A stretch of 39,915 bases of DNA from RGIG8775 sp045660295 (GCA_045660295.1 JAZRDN010000006.1:1-39915), one strand, 5' to 3'; positions 31,129 through 39,641 are shown, counted from the stretch's first letter. Numbers and translations are program-made. The notes: generated from the letters alone by a model not told the origin.

Positions 31129-32315
31129 AAAAATCCGTAAAAAACATTTTGGTGCTGGTCTGCATATGCGCCGTGGTCTCTGTACTGTTGGCGATGACAA
31201 ACTCCATCACCGATCCTATTATTAAAGCAAACGAACAAAAGAACGCCAACGCGGCGCTTTTGGAGGTTCTGCCCGACGGTGGAAGCTTTGAGCTGATCGA
31301 CATCAGCTCCTATACGCTCCCCACAACAGTTTCCGAGGTATACCGCGCCGAAAAGGGCGGATACGTAGTAAAGCTGAACACTACGGGCTACAATTCGGGA
31401 ATGGTACTTATGTGCGGTGTTGCGGCTGACGGCAGTGTTTCGGGAACAAAGCTCATCGCCTCAGCTGAGACCCCCTCTATCGGCGGTGTTGCCGCAGAAG
31501 CGTTTGCTGTCTTAGTGACAGGAAAAAATCTCAGCGACATTGACGGCGTTGAAGCCGTGGCGGGCGCTACCAAGACCACGGCGGCATACCGCGCGGCGGT
31601 TAAGGACGCGTTAAACACGGCGGTAATTCTGGGCGGCGGCTCTGTGGATCTCCGCACCGATGAGGAAATTCTGGCTGACAATCTTTCTGCCGCGCTGCCG
31701 CAGGCTGAGGGAAGCTTTAGCAAATATTTCTTCGTTGAGGTAATTGACGGCGTTGACGCTATCTATACGGCAGAAAACGGCATGGGCGCGGTCTGCGTAA
31801 TCGGCGAGCAATTCATTGCCGTTGACGCGGCGGGTACGGTGCTCACCGAGTGCTCCGAGGCAGACGCTCAAAACGTCAAGAACGCCATTGAGGCGATAAA
31901 CTCCACGGTAACTACCGACCTTGACCTCACCGCGTATTCGGGTCTGCCCTCTCAGCTTGTTTCGGCTAAGCAGACCGCTACGGGAAATTATATTATCGAG
32001 ATCAAAGCCGCGGGCTACGGTATCTCGGGCGGTAACGAGTATCATCCCGCTTCGGGTGAATATATCTATATTCTCGTTTCGATAACCGCCGACGGAAAGA
32101 TCATCGACTGTCTCACGCTTTCACAGGCGGAGACAAACGGCTTCGGCTCGGTTTGCGCCGAGGAAGACTTCTACGGTCAGTTTGACGGCAAGACCGAGGA
32201 GACATACGACGGTATAGACGCCATCAGCGGCGCGACTATAACAACAGACGGCTATAAGAAGGCTATACTTCGCGCCTTTACGTCGGTAAAAATTTTTGAG
32301 GAGGGCAATAAATAA
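31125..32315 (+). CDS. rnfG: Rnf subunit RnfG with two FMN-binding domains
   Basis: RnfG carries covalent FMN on the outer face of the membrane. One N-terminal helix (about residues 4-26) anchors it. At 396 aa it is about twice the usual length of around 200 because the FMN-binding domain occurs twice: the first ends in EAVAGATKTT (Thr149), the second in DAISGATITT (Thr371). The second matches the ApbE target pattern DxxSGAT exactly; the first has Glu and Ala in place of Asp and Ser. A linker region around residues 190-260 separates them. The gene sits in the normal place and overlaps rnfE by one base. Confidence 0.93.
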   Translation: MKKSVKNILVLVCICAVVSVLLAMTNSITDPIIKANEQKNANAALLEVLPDGGSFELIDISSYTLPTTVSEVYRAEKGGYVVKLNTTGYNSGMVLMCGVAADGSVSGTKLIASAETPSIGGVAAEAFAVLVTGKNLSDIDGVEAVAGATKTTAAYRAAVKDALNTAVILGGGSVDLRTDEEILADNLSAALPQAEGSFSKYFFVEVIDGVDAIYTAENGMGAVCVIGEQFIAVDAAGTVLTECSEADAQNVKNAIEAINSTVTTDLDLTAYSGLPSQLVSAKQTATGNYIIEIKAAGYGISGGNEYHPASGEYIYILVSITADGKIIDCLTLSQAETNGFGSVCAEEDFYGQFDGKTEETYDGIDAISGATITTDGYKKAILRAFTSVKIFEEGNK

Positions 32316-33004
32316 TGAAAAACAATAATTGTCTTTCCGTGCTTTTAAACGGTATTCTTAAAGAAAATCCCGTTTTGGTTCTGATTCTCGGAACCTGCCC
32401 CACCCTTGCTACTACCACAAACGTTTTCGGAGCGTTTGGCATGGGAATAGCAACGTTAATGGTTCTTATCTGCTCCAACGTGCTGATCTCACTGCTTCGC
32501 AAGGTCATTCCGGACAACGTGCGTATTCCCTGTTATATCGTAATCATAGCGGGATTTGTAACCGTCGTGCAAATGGTGGTTCACGCCTTTCTCCCCGACC
32601 TTTACGATATGCTTGGCGTATATCTTGCGCTGATCGTTGTAAACTGTATCATTCTTGGCAGAGCCGAAATGTTCGCAAGCAAAAATTCTGTTGGCAGATC
32701 GGCGCTTGACGGTCTGGGAATGGGTATCGGCTTTACGGCGGCACTCTGCGCCATAGCAATCATTCGCGAGGTACTGGGTGCGGCAAGCTTTGCGGGCATC
32801 GCGATTCCCTTCCTCGCAAGCTACAAGATCGAATTCTTGGTAAAAGCACCCGGAGGTATGGTGGTCTACGGACTCTTGATCGCTCTGGTCAGCGCGCTTA
32901 CAGCGGGCAAGAGCCCAAAGAAGAAGGAATTTTCCTGCGCGGGCTGTCCGAGCGCAAAGCTCTGCGGCTCGGCAAAATGCGCGGAAGAAAAGGAGGATGC
33001 GTAA
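32315..33004 (+). CDS. rnfE: Rnf complex subunit RnfE
   Basis: A 229-aa membrane subunit related to NqrD with six helices, which pairs with RnfA around a membrane iron-sulfur centre in the ion path. The family segments NGILKENPVLVLILGTCPTL and DGLGMGIGFTAAL are present; the first supplies the conserved cysteine. Odd is the C-terminal tail with four cysteines, CAGCPSAKLCGSAKC (Cys208, 211, 217, 222), which core RnfE does not need. Stop and the rnfA start adjoin directly. Confidence 0.95.
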   Translation: MKNNNCLSVLLNGILKENPVLVLILGTCPTLATTTNVFGAFGMGIATLMVLICSNVLISLLRKVIPDNVRIPCYIVIIAGFVTVVQMVVHAFLPDLYDMLGVYLALIVVNCIILGRAEMFASKNSVGRSALDGLGMGIGFTAALCAIAIIREVLGAASFAGIAIPFLASYKIEFLVKAPGGMVVYGLLIALVSALTAGKSPKKKEFSCAGCPSAKLCGSAKCAEEKEDA

Positions 33005-33604
33005 ATGGAAGGATTTAAAAACCTTGTTGTTATACTTTTGTCCTCTGTGCTGGTAAACAACTACGTGTTGAGCCGTTTTTTGGGAATTTGCCCCTTTCTC
33101 GGCGTTTCAAAGAAGCTGAATCAAGCAGTCGGCATGGGCGCTTCGGTAACGGTTGTAATGCTTCTCGCTACTCTCGCCACATGGCCTATTCAGAATTTCA
33201 TCCTTAACCGCTTTGGACTGGAATACCTGCAAACTATTGTATTTATCCTGATCATAGCATCTCTGGTGCAGATACTTGAAATCATTCTTAAAAAGTTCTC
33301 GCCCGCATTACATCAAGGCTTGGGCGTTTATCTGCCCCTTATTACCACAAACTGCGCGGTTCTCGGTGTCGCGATCAACAATATCACCGACGGTTACAGC
33401 TTTGTGGAGTCCATAGTCAGCTCGCTTGGCTGCGGACTTGGATTCTTGCTGGCAATGGTTCTGTTTTCGGGTCTGCGCTCGCGCATCGACGAGACCGAAG
33501 TTCCCAAAAACTTTCGCGGAGTTGCCATCACACTGATTGCCGCATCCTTTATATCCCTTGCTTTCATGGGATTCGCGGGTATAGTAGATAAGCTGTTCGC
33601 ATAG
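33005..33604 (+). CDS. rnfA: Rnf complex subunit RnfA
   Basis: A 199-aa, six-helix membrane subunit related to NqrE. Signature segments are VNNYVLSRFLGICPFLGVS near the N terminus and LITTNCAVLGVAINN in the middle, both containing the conserved cysteine of the membrane iron-sulfur site. It follows rnfE without a gap. An 88-base gap with a small hairpin separates it from rnfB. Confidence 0.96.
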   Translation: MEGFKNLVVILLSSVLVNNYVLSRFLGICPFLGVSKKLNQAVGMGASVTVVMLLATLATWPIQNFILNRFGLEYLQTIVFILIIASLVQILEIILKKFSPALHQGLGVYLPLITTNCAVLGVAINNITDGYSFVESIVSSLGCGLGFLLAMVLFSGLRSRIDETEVPKNFRGVAITLIAASFISLAFMGFAGIVDKLFA

Positions 33605-33692
33605 GCAAGAGAGAATAATCTAACCTGCCCTAAAGCCTGAATTTTCGGCGCTTTATGGCACTTGTCTCACTTGCAAAGTATAGGAGGTTTGT
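33605..33692 (+). other. Gap between rnfA and rnfB with an inverted repeat
   Basis: TAAAGC-CTGA / CGGC-GCTTTA can form a hairpin (about 33630-33656) with a short AT loop; there is no T-run. All other rnf junctions overlap or touch, so this gap stands out. It may mark an RNA processing or stability site. The rnfB ribosome site TAGGAGG ends the gap. Confidence 0.4.
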
Positions 33693-34520
33693 ATGTTAAT
33701 TGATATATTGACCGCTTTTGCCGTTGTGGTATCGGTCGGTCTGTTTTTCGGAATACTTCTTGCCCTGTTCATTCATTTCTTTGGAATAGAGGAAGATGAA
33801 AAGACCAAACAAATAAGCGCCGCACTTCCCGGTATAAACTGCGGCGCTTGCGGCTTCAAGGGTTGCAACGACTATGCCGAAGCACTTTCAAAGGGCGTTG
33901 CCAAGCCCAATCTCTGTATTCCCGGAGCCGAGGACACCGCCAAGGAATTGGGCGTGATACTCGGGGTTGAGGTGGACGAGCCGAAGGACATGGTTGCCTT
34001 TGTACACTGCAACGGAACATGTGACGCCACATCGGAAAAGGCGGAATACGAGGGTATAGAGTCCTGCCGCGCGCGCACAATGGTTTACGGAGGCACAAAA
34101 TCCTGCAACTACGGATGTATCGGTTGCGGTGACTGCGCCAAGGTCTGCGTTTCGCAAGCTATCTGTGTCGAAAACGGCATAGCAAGAGTTAATACAAGCC
34201 GTTGCGTCGGTTGCGGCTTGTGCACAAAGGAATGTCCTAAAAACATTATTTCTATGATTCCTCAAGAAGCGGCAACCGTGGTCTACTGCAGCAGTAAGGA
34301 CAAGGGCGCTGATGCCCGCAAGGCTTGCAAGAACGCTTGTATCGGATGTAAGAAGTGCGAAAAGGTCTGCCCCCACGGAGCTATTACCGTAATAGACAAC
34401 TGCGCCGTCATCGACTACGGCAAGTGCACGGGCTGCGGTCTGTGTACCGAGGGTTGCCCCACGGGCTGTCTCCAACAGGTAAGCTTCCCCGATCTTCCCG
34501 AGAGCTTCAGCCTGAGCTGA
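33693..34520 (+). CDS. rnfB: Rnf complex subunit RnfB
   Basis: RnfB is the ferredoxin-accepting subunit, rich in iron-sulfur clusters, held by one N-terminal helix. The 275-aa product has the N-terminal cluster motif INCGACGFKGC and four ferredoxin-type motifs: CIGCGDCAKVC, CVGCGLCTKECP, CIGCKKCEKVCP and CTGCGLCTEGCP. The order rnfCDGEAB is that of Clostridia and Acetobacterium. The next gene follows after four bases. Confidence 0.96.
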   Translation: MLIDILTAFAVVVSVGLFFGILLALFIHFFGIEEDEKTKQISAALPGINCGACGFKGCNDYAEALSKGVAKPNLCIPGAEDTAKELGVILGVEVDEPKDMVAFVHCNGTCDATSEKAEYEGIESCRARTMVYGGTKSCNYGCIGCGDCAKVCVSQAICVENGIARVNTSRCVGCGLCTKECPKNIISMIPQEAATVVYCSSKDKGADARKACKNACIGCKKCEKVCPHGAITVIDNCAVIDYGKCTGCGLCTEGCPTGCLQQVSFPDLPESFSLS

Positions 34521-34524
34521 CACG

Positions 34525-34938
34525 ATGAAAATTTTTATGAATAAAGAATCAACGACTGCCGCGTCAAGCGGCAGTCGAAAATATAAAAACGATATTATTT
34601 TTATAGTCTCTTTACTGTTGCTCGTTTCAATTGCGGCGCTGGCTATGTTCCTTTTCAAAACTGTGGGTGACACGGTTACGGTGACAGTTGACGGTCAGCC
34701 TTTCGGAGAATATCCGCTTAACGAGGAGCGAACGGTTGAAATAAAGAACGGGGACGGCTATAATCTTTTGGTCATTGAGGACGGTAAGGCATACGTAAAG
34801 CAGGCTAACTGCCCCGACGGCATCTGCTCAGCCCACCGCCCCATCGGTCACAACGGCGAAAGCATTATATGCTTGCCCAACAAGGTGGTCGTTGAGGTCC
34901 GCACCCAAGACCAAAATCAACCCGATATCATCGCATAG
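34525..34938 (+). CDS. NusG domain II membrane protein, EetA-like
   Basis: A 137-aa protein with one N-terminal transmembrane helix (about residues 24-46, IIFIVSLLLLVSIAALAMFL) and an outer NusG domain II: TVTVTVDGQPFGEYPL, then the two conserved cysteines in ANCPDGICSAHRPI and ESIICLPNKVVVEV. This domain is found in EetA of flavin-based electron transfer loci and next to Gx transporters. I used the ATG at 34525, four bases after rnfB; an ATG at 34537 is possible. Its role is unproven. Confidence 0.82.
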   Translation: MKIFMNKESTTAASSGSRKYKNDIIFIVSLLLLVSIAALAMFLFKTVGDTVTVTVDGQPFGEYPLNEERTVEIKNGDGYNLLVIEDGKAYVKQANCPDGICSAHRPIGHNGESIICLPNKVVVEVRTQDQNQPDIIA

Positions 34939-34961
34939 GCGAGATAAAATTGGAGATTAAA

Positions 34962-35483
34962 GTGAAAAACAGTCAGATAAGAACGAAAAAAATCGCGTTT
35001 ATTGGGCTTACCGCCTCATTGGCGCTTTTGTTGTCCTACGTAGAATTTTTGTTGCCACCTCTTTTTGTCTCTGTCCCGGGAATCAAGCTCGGTCTGCCAA
35101 ACGTTATCATCTTGTACGTGTTGTATTGCATGGGAATCAGACCCGCCGCGCTTGTATCCTTTACGCGCCTTTGCGTCTCGTCGCTTCTGTTTGGCAACGC
35201 TATGACCTTTGCGTATAGCGCGGCAGGCGCGGTTCTTAGCCTTTTGGTGATGTGCGTACTGAAAAAGACCGATAAGCTTTCGGAGGTAGGCGTAAGCGTG
35301 GCGGGCGGAATAACACACAATCTCGGGCAAATTCTGGTTGCTATGGTGGTTCTGGATACACCGCAGATAGCCTTTTATATGATCGTCTTGGCTGTAACAG
35401 GCACGATATCGGGAATTTTTATAGGTCTTTGCGGAGCGCTTATGGTAAAACGTATACCCCAAAAGAAATTGTTTAAATTTTAA
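34962..35483 (+). CDS. Gx transporter family membrane protein, EetB-like
   Basis: A 173-aa membrane protein with about five helices, of the family named Gx transporter or heptaprenyl diphosphate synthase component I. Conserved segments are PGIKLGLPNVIILYVLY, SFTRLCVSSLLFG and GGITHNLGQILVA. The fold resembles ECF S components, so it may bind a small molecule such as a quinone precursor or flavin. The GTG at 34962 follows GGAG by six bases. It comes 23 bases after the NusG-II gene, the same pairing as eetA-eetB in EET loci. Confidence 0.82.
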   Translation: MKNSQIRTKKIAFIGLTASLALLLSYVEFLLPPLFVSVPGIKLGLPNVIILYVLYCMGIRPAALVSFTRLCVSSLLFGNAMTFAYSAAGAVLSLLVMCVLKKTDKLSEVGVSVAGGITHNLGQILVAMVVLDTPQIAFYMIVLAVTGTISGIFIGLCGALMVKRIPQKKLFKF

Positions 35484-35504
35484 CAATTATTTCATACGTA
35501 TATA

Positions 35505-35533
35505 TTGACAACCCTCGATGTATATGCTATAAT
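35505..35533 (+). promoter_or_regulatory. Perfect consensus promoter for the lipoprotein gene
   Basis: TTGACA (35505-35510), 17 bases, TATAAT (35528-35533). The strongest promoter in the window; it makes the lipoprotein gene a separate, highly expressed unit. Confidence 0.92.
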
Positions 35534-35577
35534 AACACAAGTAAATAATAAACAAAAAATCCACAAAGGAGAACAAA

Positions 35578-36558
35578 ATGAAGAAAATCATATCTATTCT
35601 CATGGTATCTGTTATGATACTTACGCTCTTCACCTTCACAGGCTGTAAGAACGAAGAACCCACCCTTAAGCTGGGTCTCGGTTTGGACATTGCCGCATCG
35701 GCAACCGACGCTACCGCTGACAAGGCAGGTCAGGGTCAGGCTACAGTTACCGCCGCCGCAGTTCTCGTTGACGCTGACGGCAAGATCGTAAAGGCTTTCA
35801 TCGACTGTGCGGACAACAAGGTTGGCTACACAGAAGAAGGCAAGGCAGTTGCAAACGATTCATTCAACACAAAGTATGAGTTGGGCAAGGACTATAACAT
35901 GGTCGCTTACGGCGGCTCTGTCAAGGAGTGGTTTGAGCAGGCAGACGCTTTCTGCGCACTTATCGTAGGTAAGACAGCCGCAGAGGTAAAGGCTCTCGTT
36001 GCCGAGGGCAACAAGGGCACTGATGAGGTGCTTGGCGCAGGCTGCACTATTGATATCTCTGAGTTCGCAAACGCGGTAGACAATGCTATCAGCAACGCAA
36101 CCGCATCGAACGCTACCAAGAATGACACACTCAAGCTCGGTATATCCACCATCCAGACTGTAGCAGACGCTACCGAGGACAAGGCAGGCTCCAACAAGGT
36201 TGAGATAAACTTCTTTGCCGCTGCGGTAAACGCAGAGGGTAAGGTTGTTGCCGCAAGCAGCGACTGTGTTGAGGTAAGCTTTGGTTTTGATATCGCCGGC
36301 AAGTCTACTTTTGATGCCACAAAGGAAGTTGTTTCCAAGAAGGCTCAGGGCGACAGCTACGGCATGAAGGCATACGGCGGATCGGCTAAGGAATGGTTTG
36401 AGCAGGCAGCTGCATTTGACGCGGCTTGCGTGGGCAAGGCGGCAAATGAGATCGAGGGTCTTATGGCTGAGGACAACAAGGGCTCTGCAGATCTTCAGTC
36501 GGCAGGCTGTACGATCATCGTAAGCGGATTTGTAAAAGCAGCTTCCAAGATCGGCTGA
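35578..36558 (+). CDS. Two-repeat surface lipoprotein, FMN-binding-domain-like
   Basis: A 326-aa lipoprotein: signal peptide of 22 residues with the lipobox FTGC (Cys23), then two repeats of about 150 residues beginning LKLGLGLDIA (residue 30) and LKLGISTIQT (about residue 185). Both share ADKAG/EDKAG, VDADGKIVKAFID-like strands, MVAYGGSVKEWFEQADAF and MKAYGGSAKEWFEQAAAF, and end in AGCTIDIS (Thr157) and AGCTIIVS (Thr312). The fold order resembles FMN-binding domains, where S-G-A-T carries FMN; here it is A-G-C-T. The strong promoter, AAGGAG ribosome site and biased codons point to abundance. apbE follows. Flavin binding is inference. Confidence 0.8.
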   Translation: MKKIISILMVSVMILTLFTFTGCKNEEPTLKLGLGLDIAASATDATADKAGQGQATVTAAAVLVDADGKIVKAFIDCADNKVGYTEEGKAVANDSFNTKYELGKDYNMVAYGGSVKEWFEQADAFCALIVGKTAAEVKALVAEGNKGTDEVLGAGCTIDISEFANAVDNAISNATASNATKNDTLKLGISTIQTVADATEDKAGSNKVEINFFAAAVNAEGKVVAASSDCVEVSFGFDIAGKSTFDATKEVVSKKAQGDSYGMKAYGGSAKEWFEQAAAFDAACVGKAANEIEGLMAEDNKGSADLQSAGCTIIVSGFVKAASKIG

Positions 36559-36575
36559 TTACTTTAACGTAAAAT

Positions 36576-36605
36576 AAAAGGGAGGATATCCTCCCTTTTG
36601 TTCTT
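36576..36605 (+). terminator. Terminator of the lipoprotein gene
   Basis: A 24-base perfect palindrome with arms AAAAGGGAGGA / TCCTCCCTTTT, followed by GTTCTT. It may be partly read through to apbE, which lies 24 bases later without a clear promoter. Confidence 0.85.
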
Positions 36606-36622
36606 AGGCAAGAAAAAATTTG

Positions 36623-37684
36623 ATGAAAAAGCAACAACTCATATCAATTGCATTGTTAGTGTGCGTACTCTTCTCTTCCCTGTCATTCACGTCGTGCAGC
36701 AGGCAAAAGAACAAATACGTTACCTATTCCCTTGATTATTTTGACACGGCTACAACAATTACGGGGTATGAGAGTGACCGTGAAAAATTCGATCAGATAA
36801 GCGGCGAGATCCTTGACCTGTTGGGAGAGTATCACAGACTGTTTACAATATATCATCGTTATGACGGCATAGAAAACCTATGCACAATAAACGAATTGCA
36901 AAATGGGGTTCACCGCACCGTCACCGTTGACGCCAGAATCATAGATATGCTTCTTTACGCCAAAGAAATGTATGAGATAACCGACGGAAGAATGAACGTG
37001 GCAATGGGCAGCGTGCTTTCTATCTGGCACAGATACCGCACCGAGGGTCTTGACGAGCCTTGGGCGGCTGAGCTTCCCCCCGTCGAGCTTCTTGCCGAGG
37101 CGGCACAGCACACGGATATCAACACACTGGTCATAGATGAGGAAAGCTCTACCGTGTGGATATCCGACCCCAAAACCACACTGGATGTGGGGGCGGTCGC
37201 CAAGGGCTACGCCGTGGAAATGGCGGCGCGGTCGCTTGAGGAGCAAGGCATTTCGGGTTACGTTATCAACGTAGGCGGCAACGTTCGCACAGTGGGCACA
37301 AAGCCCGACGGACAAAGCTGGCTGGCGGGAATTGAGAACCCAAGCACTGAGTCGGACGAAGCCTATCTGGCATATCTGCAATTGGCAGGCGAATCTATCG
37401 TAACGAGCGGATCATATCAAAGATATTACACCGTGGGAGACAAAAACTATCACCACATTATTGATCCGCAAACACTCATGCCCGCAGAGGGATACCTTTC
37501 GGTGTCGGTGGTCTGCAAAAACTCGGCAATGGGCGACGCGTTGTCAACAGCCTTGTTCTGTATGCCACTTGACGAGGGGCTTGCGCTTGTAGAAAGCTTA
37601 CCCGACGTGGAAGCGCTCTGGGTAATGTCAGACGAGTCAAGACGAGAATCAAGCGGATTTTCCGGATACGTTACAGAACCTTGA
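36623..37684 (+). CDS. apbE: FAD:protein FMN transferase ApbE (lipoprotein)
   Basis: ApbE transfers FMN from FAD to a threonine of target proteins such as RnfG and RnfD. The 353-aa product is itself a surface lipoprotein (signal peptide with FTSC, Cys25), like FmnB of EET loci. Family segments are YFDTATTITGYE, the FAD/Mg region TLDVGAVAKGYAVEMAA, VINVGGNVRTVG and HHIIDPQTLMPA. The ATG at 36623 has only a weak ribosome site (GGCAAG). The targets are probably RnfG, RnfD and perhaps the lipoprotein next door. Confidence 0.95.
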   Translation: MKKQQLISIALLVCVLFSSLSFTSCSRQKNKYVTYSLDYFDTATTITGYESDREKFDQISGEILDLLGEYHRLFTIYHRYDGIENLCTINELQNGVHRTVTVDARIIDMLLYAKEMYEITDGRMNVAMGSVLSIWHRYRTEGLDEPWAAELPPVELLAEAAQHTDINTLVIDEESSTVWISDPKTTLDVGAVAKGYAVEMAARSLEEQGISGYVINVGGNVRTVGTKPDGQSWLAGIENPSTESDEAYLAYLQLAGESIVTSGSYQRYYTVGDKNYHHIIDPQTLMPAEGYLSVSVVCKNSAMGDALSTALFCMPLDEGLALVESLPDVEALWVMSDESRRESSGFSGYVTEP

Positions 37685-37699
37685 CAATTTGAATATAAA

Positions 37700-37735
37700 A
37701 AGGAGCCGAATCTCACAGGATTCGGCTCTGTTCTT
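37700..37735. terminator. Bidirectional terminator after apbE
   Basis: Stem GAGCCGAATC / GATTCGGCTC (37703-37712 with 37719-37728). T-runs exist on both strands, so it also closes the minus-strand epimerase gene ending at 37743. Confidence 0.88.
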
Positions 37736-37742
37736 ATGTAAT

Positions 37743-39641
37743 TTAACTCTGCATCGCGCCTGCCAACTTCATTTCGTCGGTTTTCTCAGCGTCGCGATTG
37801 ACCTCCTCGGGGTCGTGATACGTGGGAACGGCTTTCTTCATAGCCTGCTTGACTATATCCGATCCAAGCTCGTTCTTTGCGGCTTCAACCGCGTCCTTGA
37901 GCATGTTCAGCTTATCACAGACCGCCTCGCGAGAAAGCGGACGGTCACGCTCGATAAATATAAGCTCGTTTTCGGTCTTATCAAGCTCCTCGTTCTTTAT
38001 AAGAAGCTCCTCGTAGAGCTTTTCGCCGGGACGAAGCCCTGTTTCGATGATATCAATATCCTCGTAGGGGGTAAGTCCCGAAAGCTTTATCATGTTTTCG
38101 GCAAGGTCGATTATCTTTACGGGCTTGCCCATATCAAGCACGAACAGCTCGCCGCGCTTAGCAAGCGCGCCCGCCTGCATTACAAGCTGGCTTGCCTCGG
38201 GAATAGTCATGAAATATCTGATTATGCGCTTGTCTGTAACAGTAACAGGTCCGCCGTTCTCGATCTGGTGCTTGAAAAGCGGAATTACCGAGCCGTTTGA
38301 GCCAAGCACATTTCCAAAACGCACCGCCGCAAAGGTTGTCTCGCTATCGGTACGGCACTGAATGACCATCTCGCACATGCGCTTTGAAGCGCCCATTATG
38401 TTAGTGGGATTTACCGCCTTATCGGTGGAGATGAGAATAAACTTCTCTACCCCATACTTTTCAGCCATATTTGCGGTGTTATAAGTACCCGCCACGTTAT
38501 TTTTTATTGCCTCGCAATTACTGTGCTCCATAAGCGGAACGTGTTTATGCGCTGCCGCGTGGAATACTATATTCGGCTTATAATTAGCGAATATGCACTC
38601 AAGTCTATCCTCGTCACGCACCGAGCCGATCTCAACACACAAGTCAAGCTTATCGCCGTACTTTCTCACAAGCTCCTGCTGGATATCATAGGCGTTGTTC
38701 TCGTAAATGTCAAGGATAACAAGTCTCTTTGGTGAGCATTTCGCTATCTGACGGCAAAGCTCGCTTCCGATAGAACCTCCGCCGCCCGTAACCATTACTA
38801 CCTTATCTTTATAAAAACTGCGTGTGCTTCCGTCGTTGATAACAAGAGAATCTCTGAAAAGCAGGTCCTCTATCTTTATCTCGCGGAGCATCTTTCTGCC
38901 CTCGCCCTCTATGCCGTCAACCGTTACGGGAACGTCGTATATCTTTATCTTGCAACCGGTCTTTGAATAAAACTCGTGCAGTCTTTTGGCTTGATCTCCG
39001 CTGAACTTAGGCAGGGCGAGAATGATCTCCTGCACGGGAAGCTCCCTGATCTTTTCCACGGTCTCCTCGTTTTCGGGATACACGCGGAGCCCGTTTACTA
39101 ACTTGCCTATCTTCTCATTGTCGTTGTCGATAAAGCAATAGGGCTTATAGTGCGACTTTTTGTTCGCCATAAGCTCCTCGGCAAGAAGCACTCCAACGCT
39201 TCCCGCGCCGACGATAGCCACGTTTATTTTGTTTTTGGAGATATCGACTATCTCTCGGTTTTTGAGCTGTTGGTACACAAAGCGGTTGGTAAGGGTGAGC
39301 AGACAAAAGCCCATGAACACCAAAGTGGTCTGCCACACGCCCATATTCCAATGCGTAAAACGCGTGATCAGAACGCTTATTACCGCGGCAACGCAATCGG
39401 CAATCACCATGAAAAGATACGCGCGGGAATTAGCGTATCGCCAGATGTTGCTATATACCTTGAAGCCGAGTCTCACCATCATCCCGATAAGCCATGAAGC
39501 GACGAAATGGATCACATATTGGCTTGGTTTAAGCACCACTCCGTTTGATGAAATATTTGATATAATTATAATCGTCAGATACACGCACGCGAAGCACAGC
39601 GTATCTATCAGGCACAACAATGCCTTTCGTCTGTTTATCAT
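37743..39641 (-). CDS. CapD/PglF-type membrane nucleoside-diphosphate-sugar dehydratase
   Basis: A 632-aa protein that probably converts UDP-GlcNAc to a 4-keto-6-deoxy sugar for surface polysaccharide or glycan synthesis. Four N-terminal helices (residues 1-115) are followed by a CoA-binding-like Rossmann domain (VAIVGAGSVGVLLAEELM) and the catalytic SDR domain with VTGGGGSIGSELCRQI, HAAAHKHVPLMEHSNCEAIK and STDKAVNPTNIMGASKR. The length is typical of the WbpM/PglF group. AAGGAGAGGG precedes the ATG. No sugar cluster is visible in the window; it may extend to the right. Confidence 0.92.
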   Translation of the reverse strand: MINRRKALLCLIDTLCFACVYLTIIIISNISSNGVVLKPSQYVIHFVASWLIGMMVRLGFKVYSNIWRYANSRAYLFMVIADCVAAVISVLITRFTHWNMGVWQTTLVFMGFCLLTLTNRFVYQQLKNREIVDISKNKINVAIVGAGSVGVLLAEELMANKKSHYKPYCFIDNDNEKIGKLVNGLRVYPENEETVEKIRELPVQEIILALPKFSGDQAKRLHEFYSKTGCKIKIYDVPVTVDGIEGEGRKMLREIKIEDLLFRDSLVINDGSTRSFYKDKVVMVTGGGGSIGSELCRQIAKCSPKRLVILDIYENNAYDIQQELVRKYGDKLDLCVEIGSVRDEDRLECIFANYKPNIVFHAAAHKHVPLMEHSNCEAIKNNVAGTYNTANMAEKYGVEKFILISTDKAVNPTNIMGASKRMCEMVIQCRTDSETTFAAVRFGNVLGSNGSVIPLFKHQIENGGPVTVTDKRIIRYFMTIPEASQLVMQAGALAKRGELFVLDMGKPVKIIDLAENMIKLSGLTPYEDIDIIETGLRPGEKLYEELLIKNEELDKTENELIFIERDRPLSREAVCDKLNMLKDAVEAAKNELGSDIVKQAMKKAVPTYHDPEEVNRDAEKTDEMKLAGAMQS

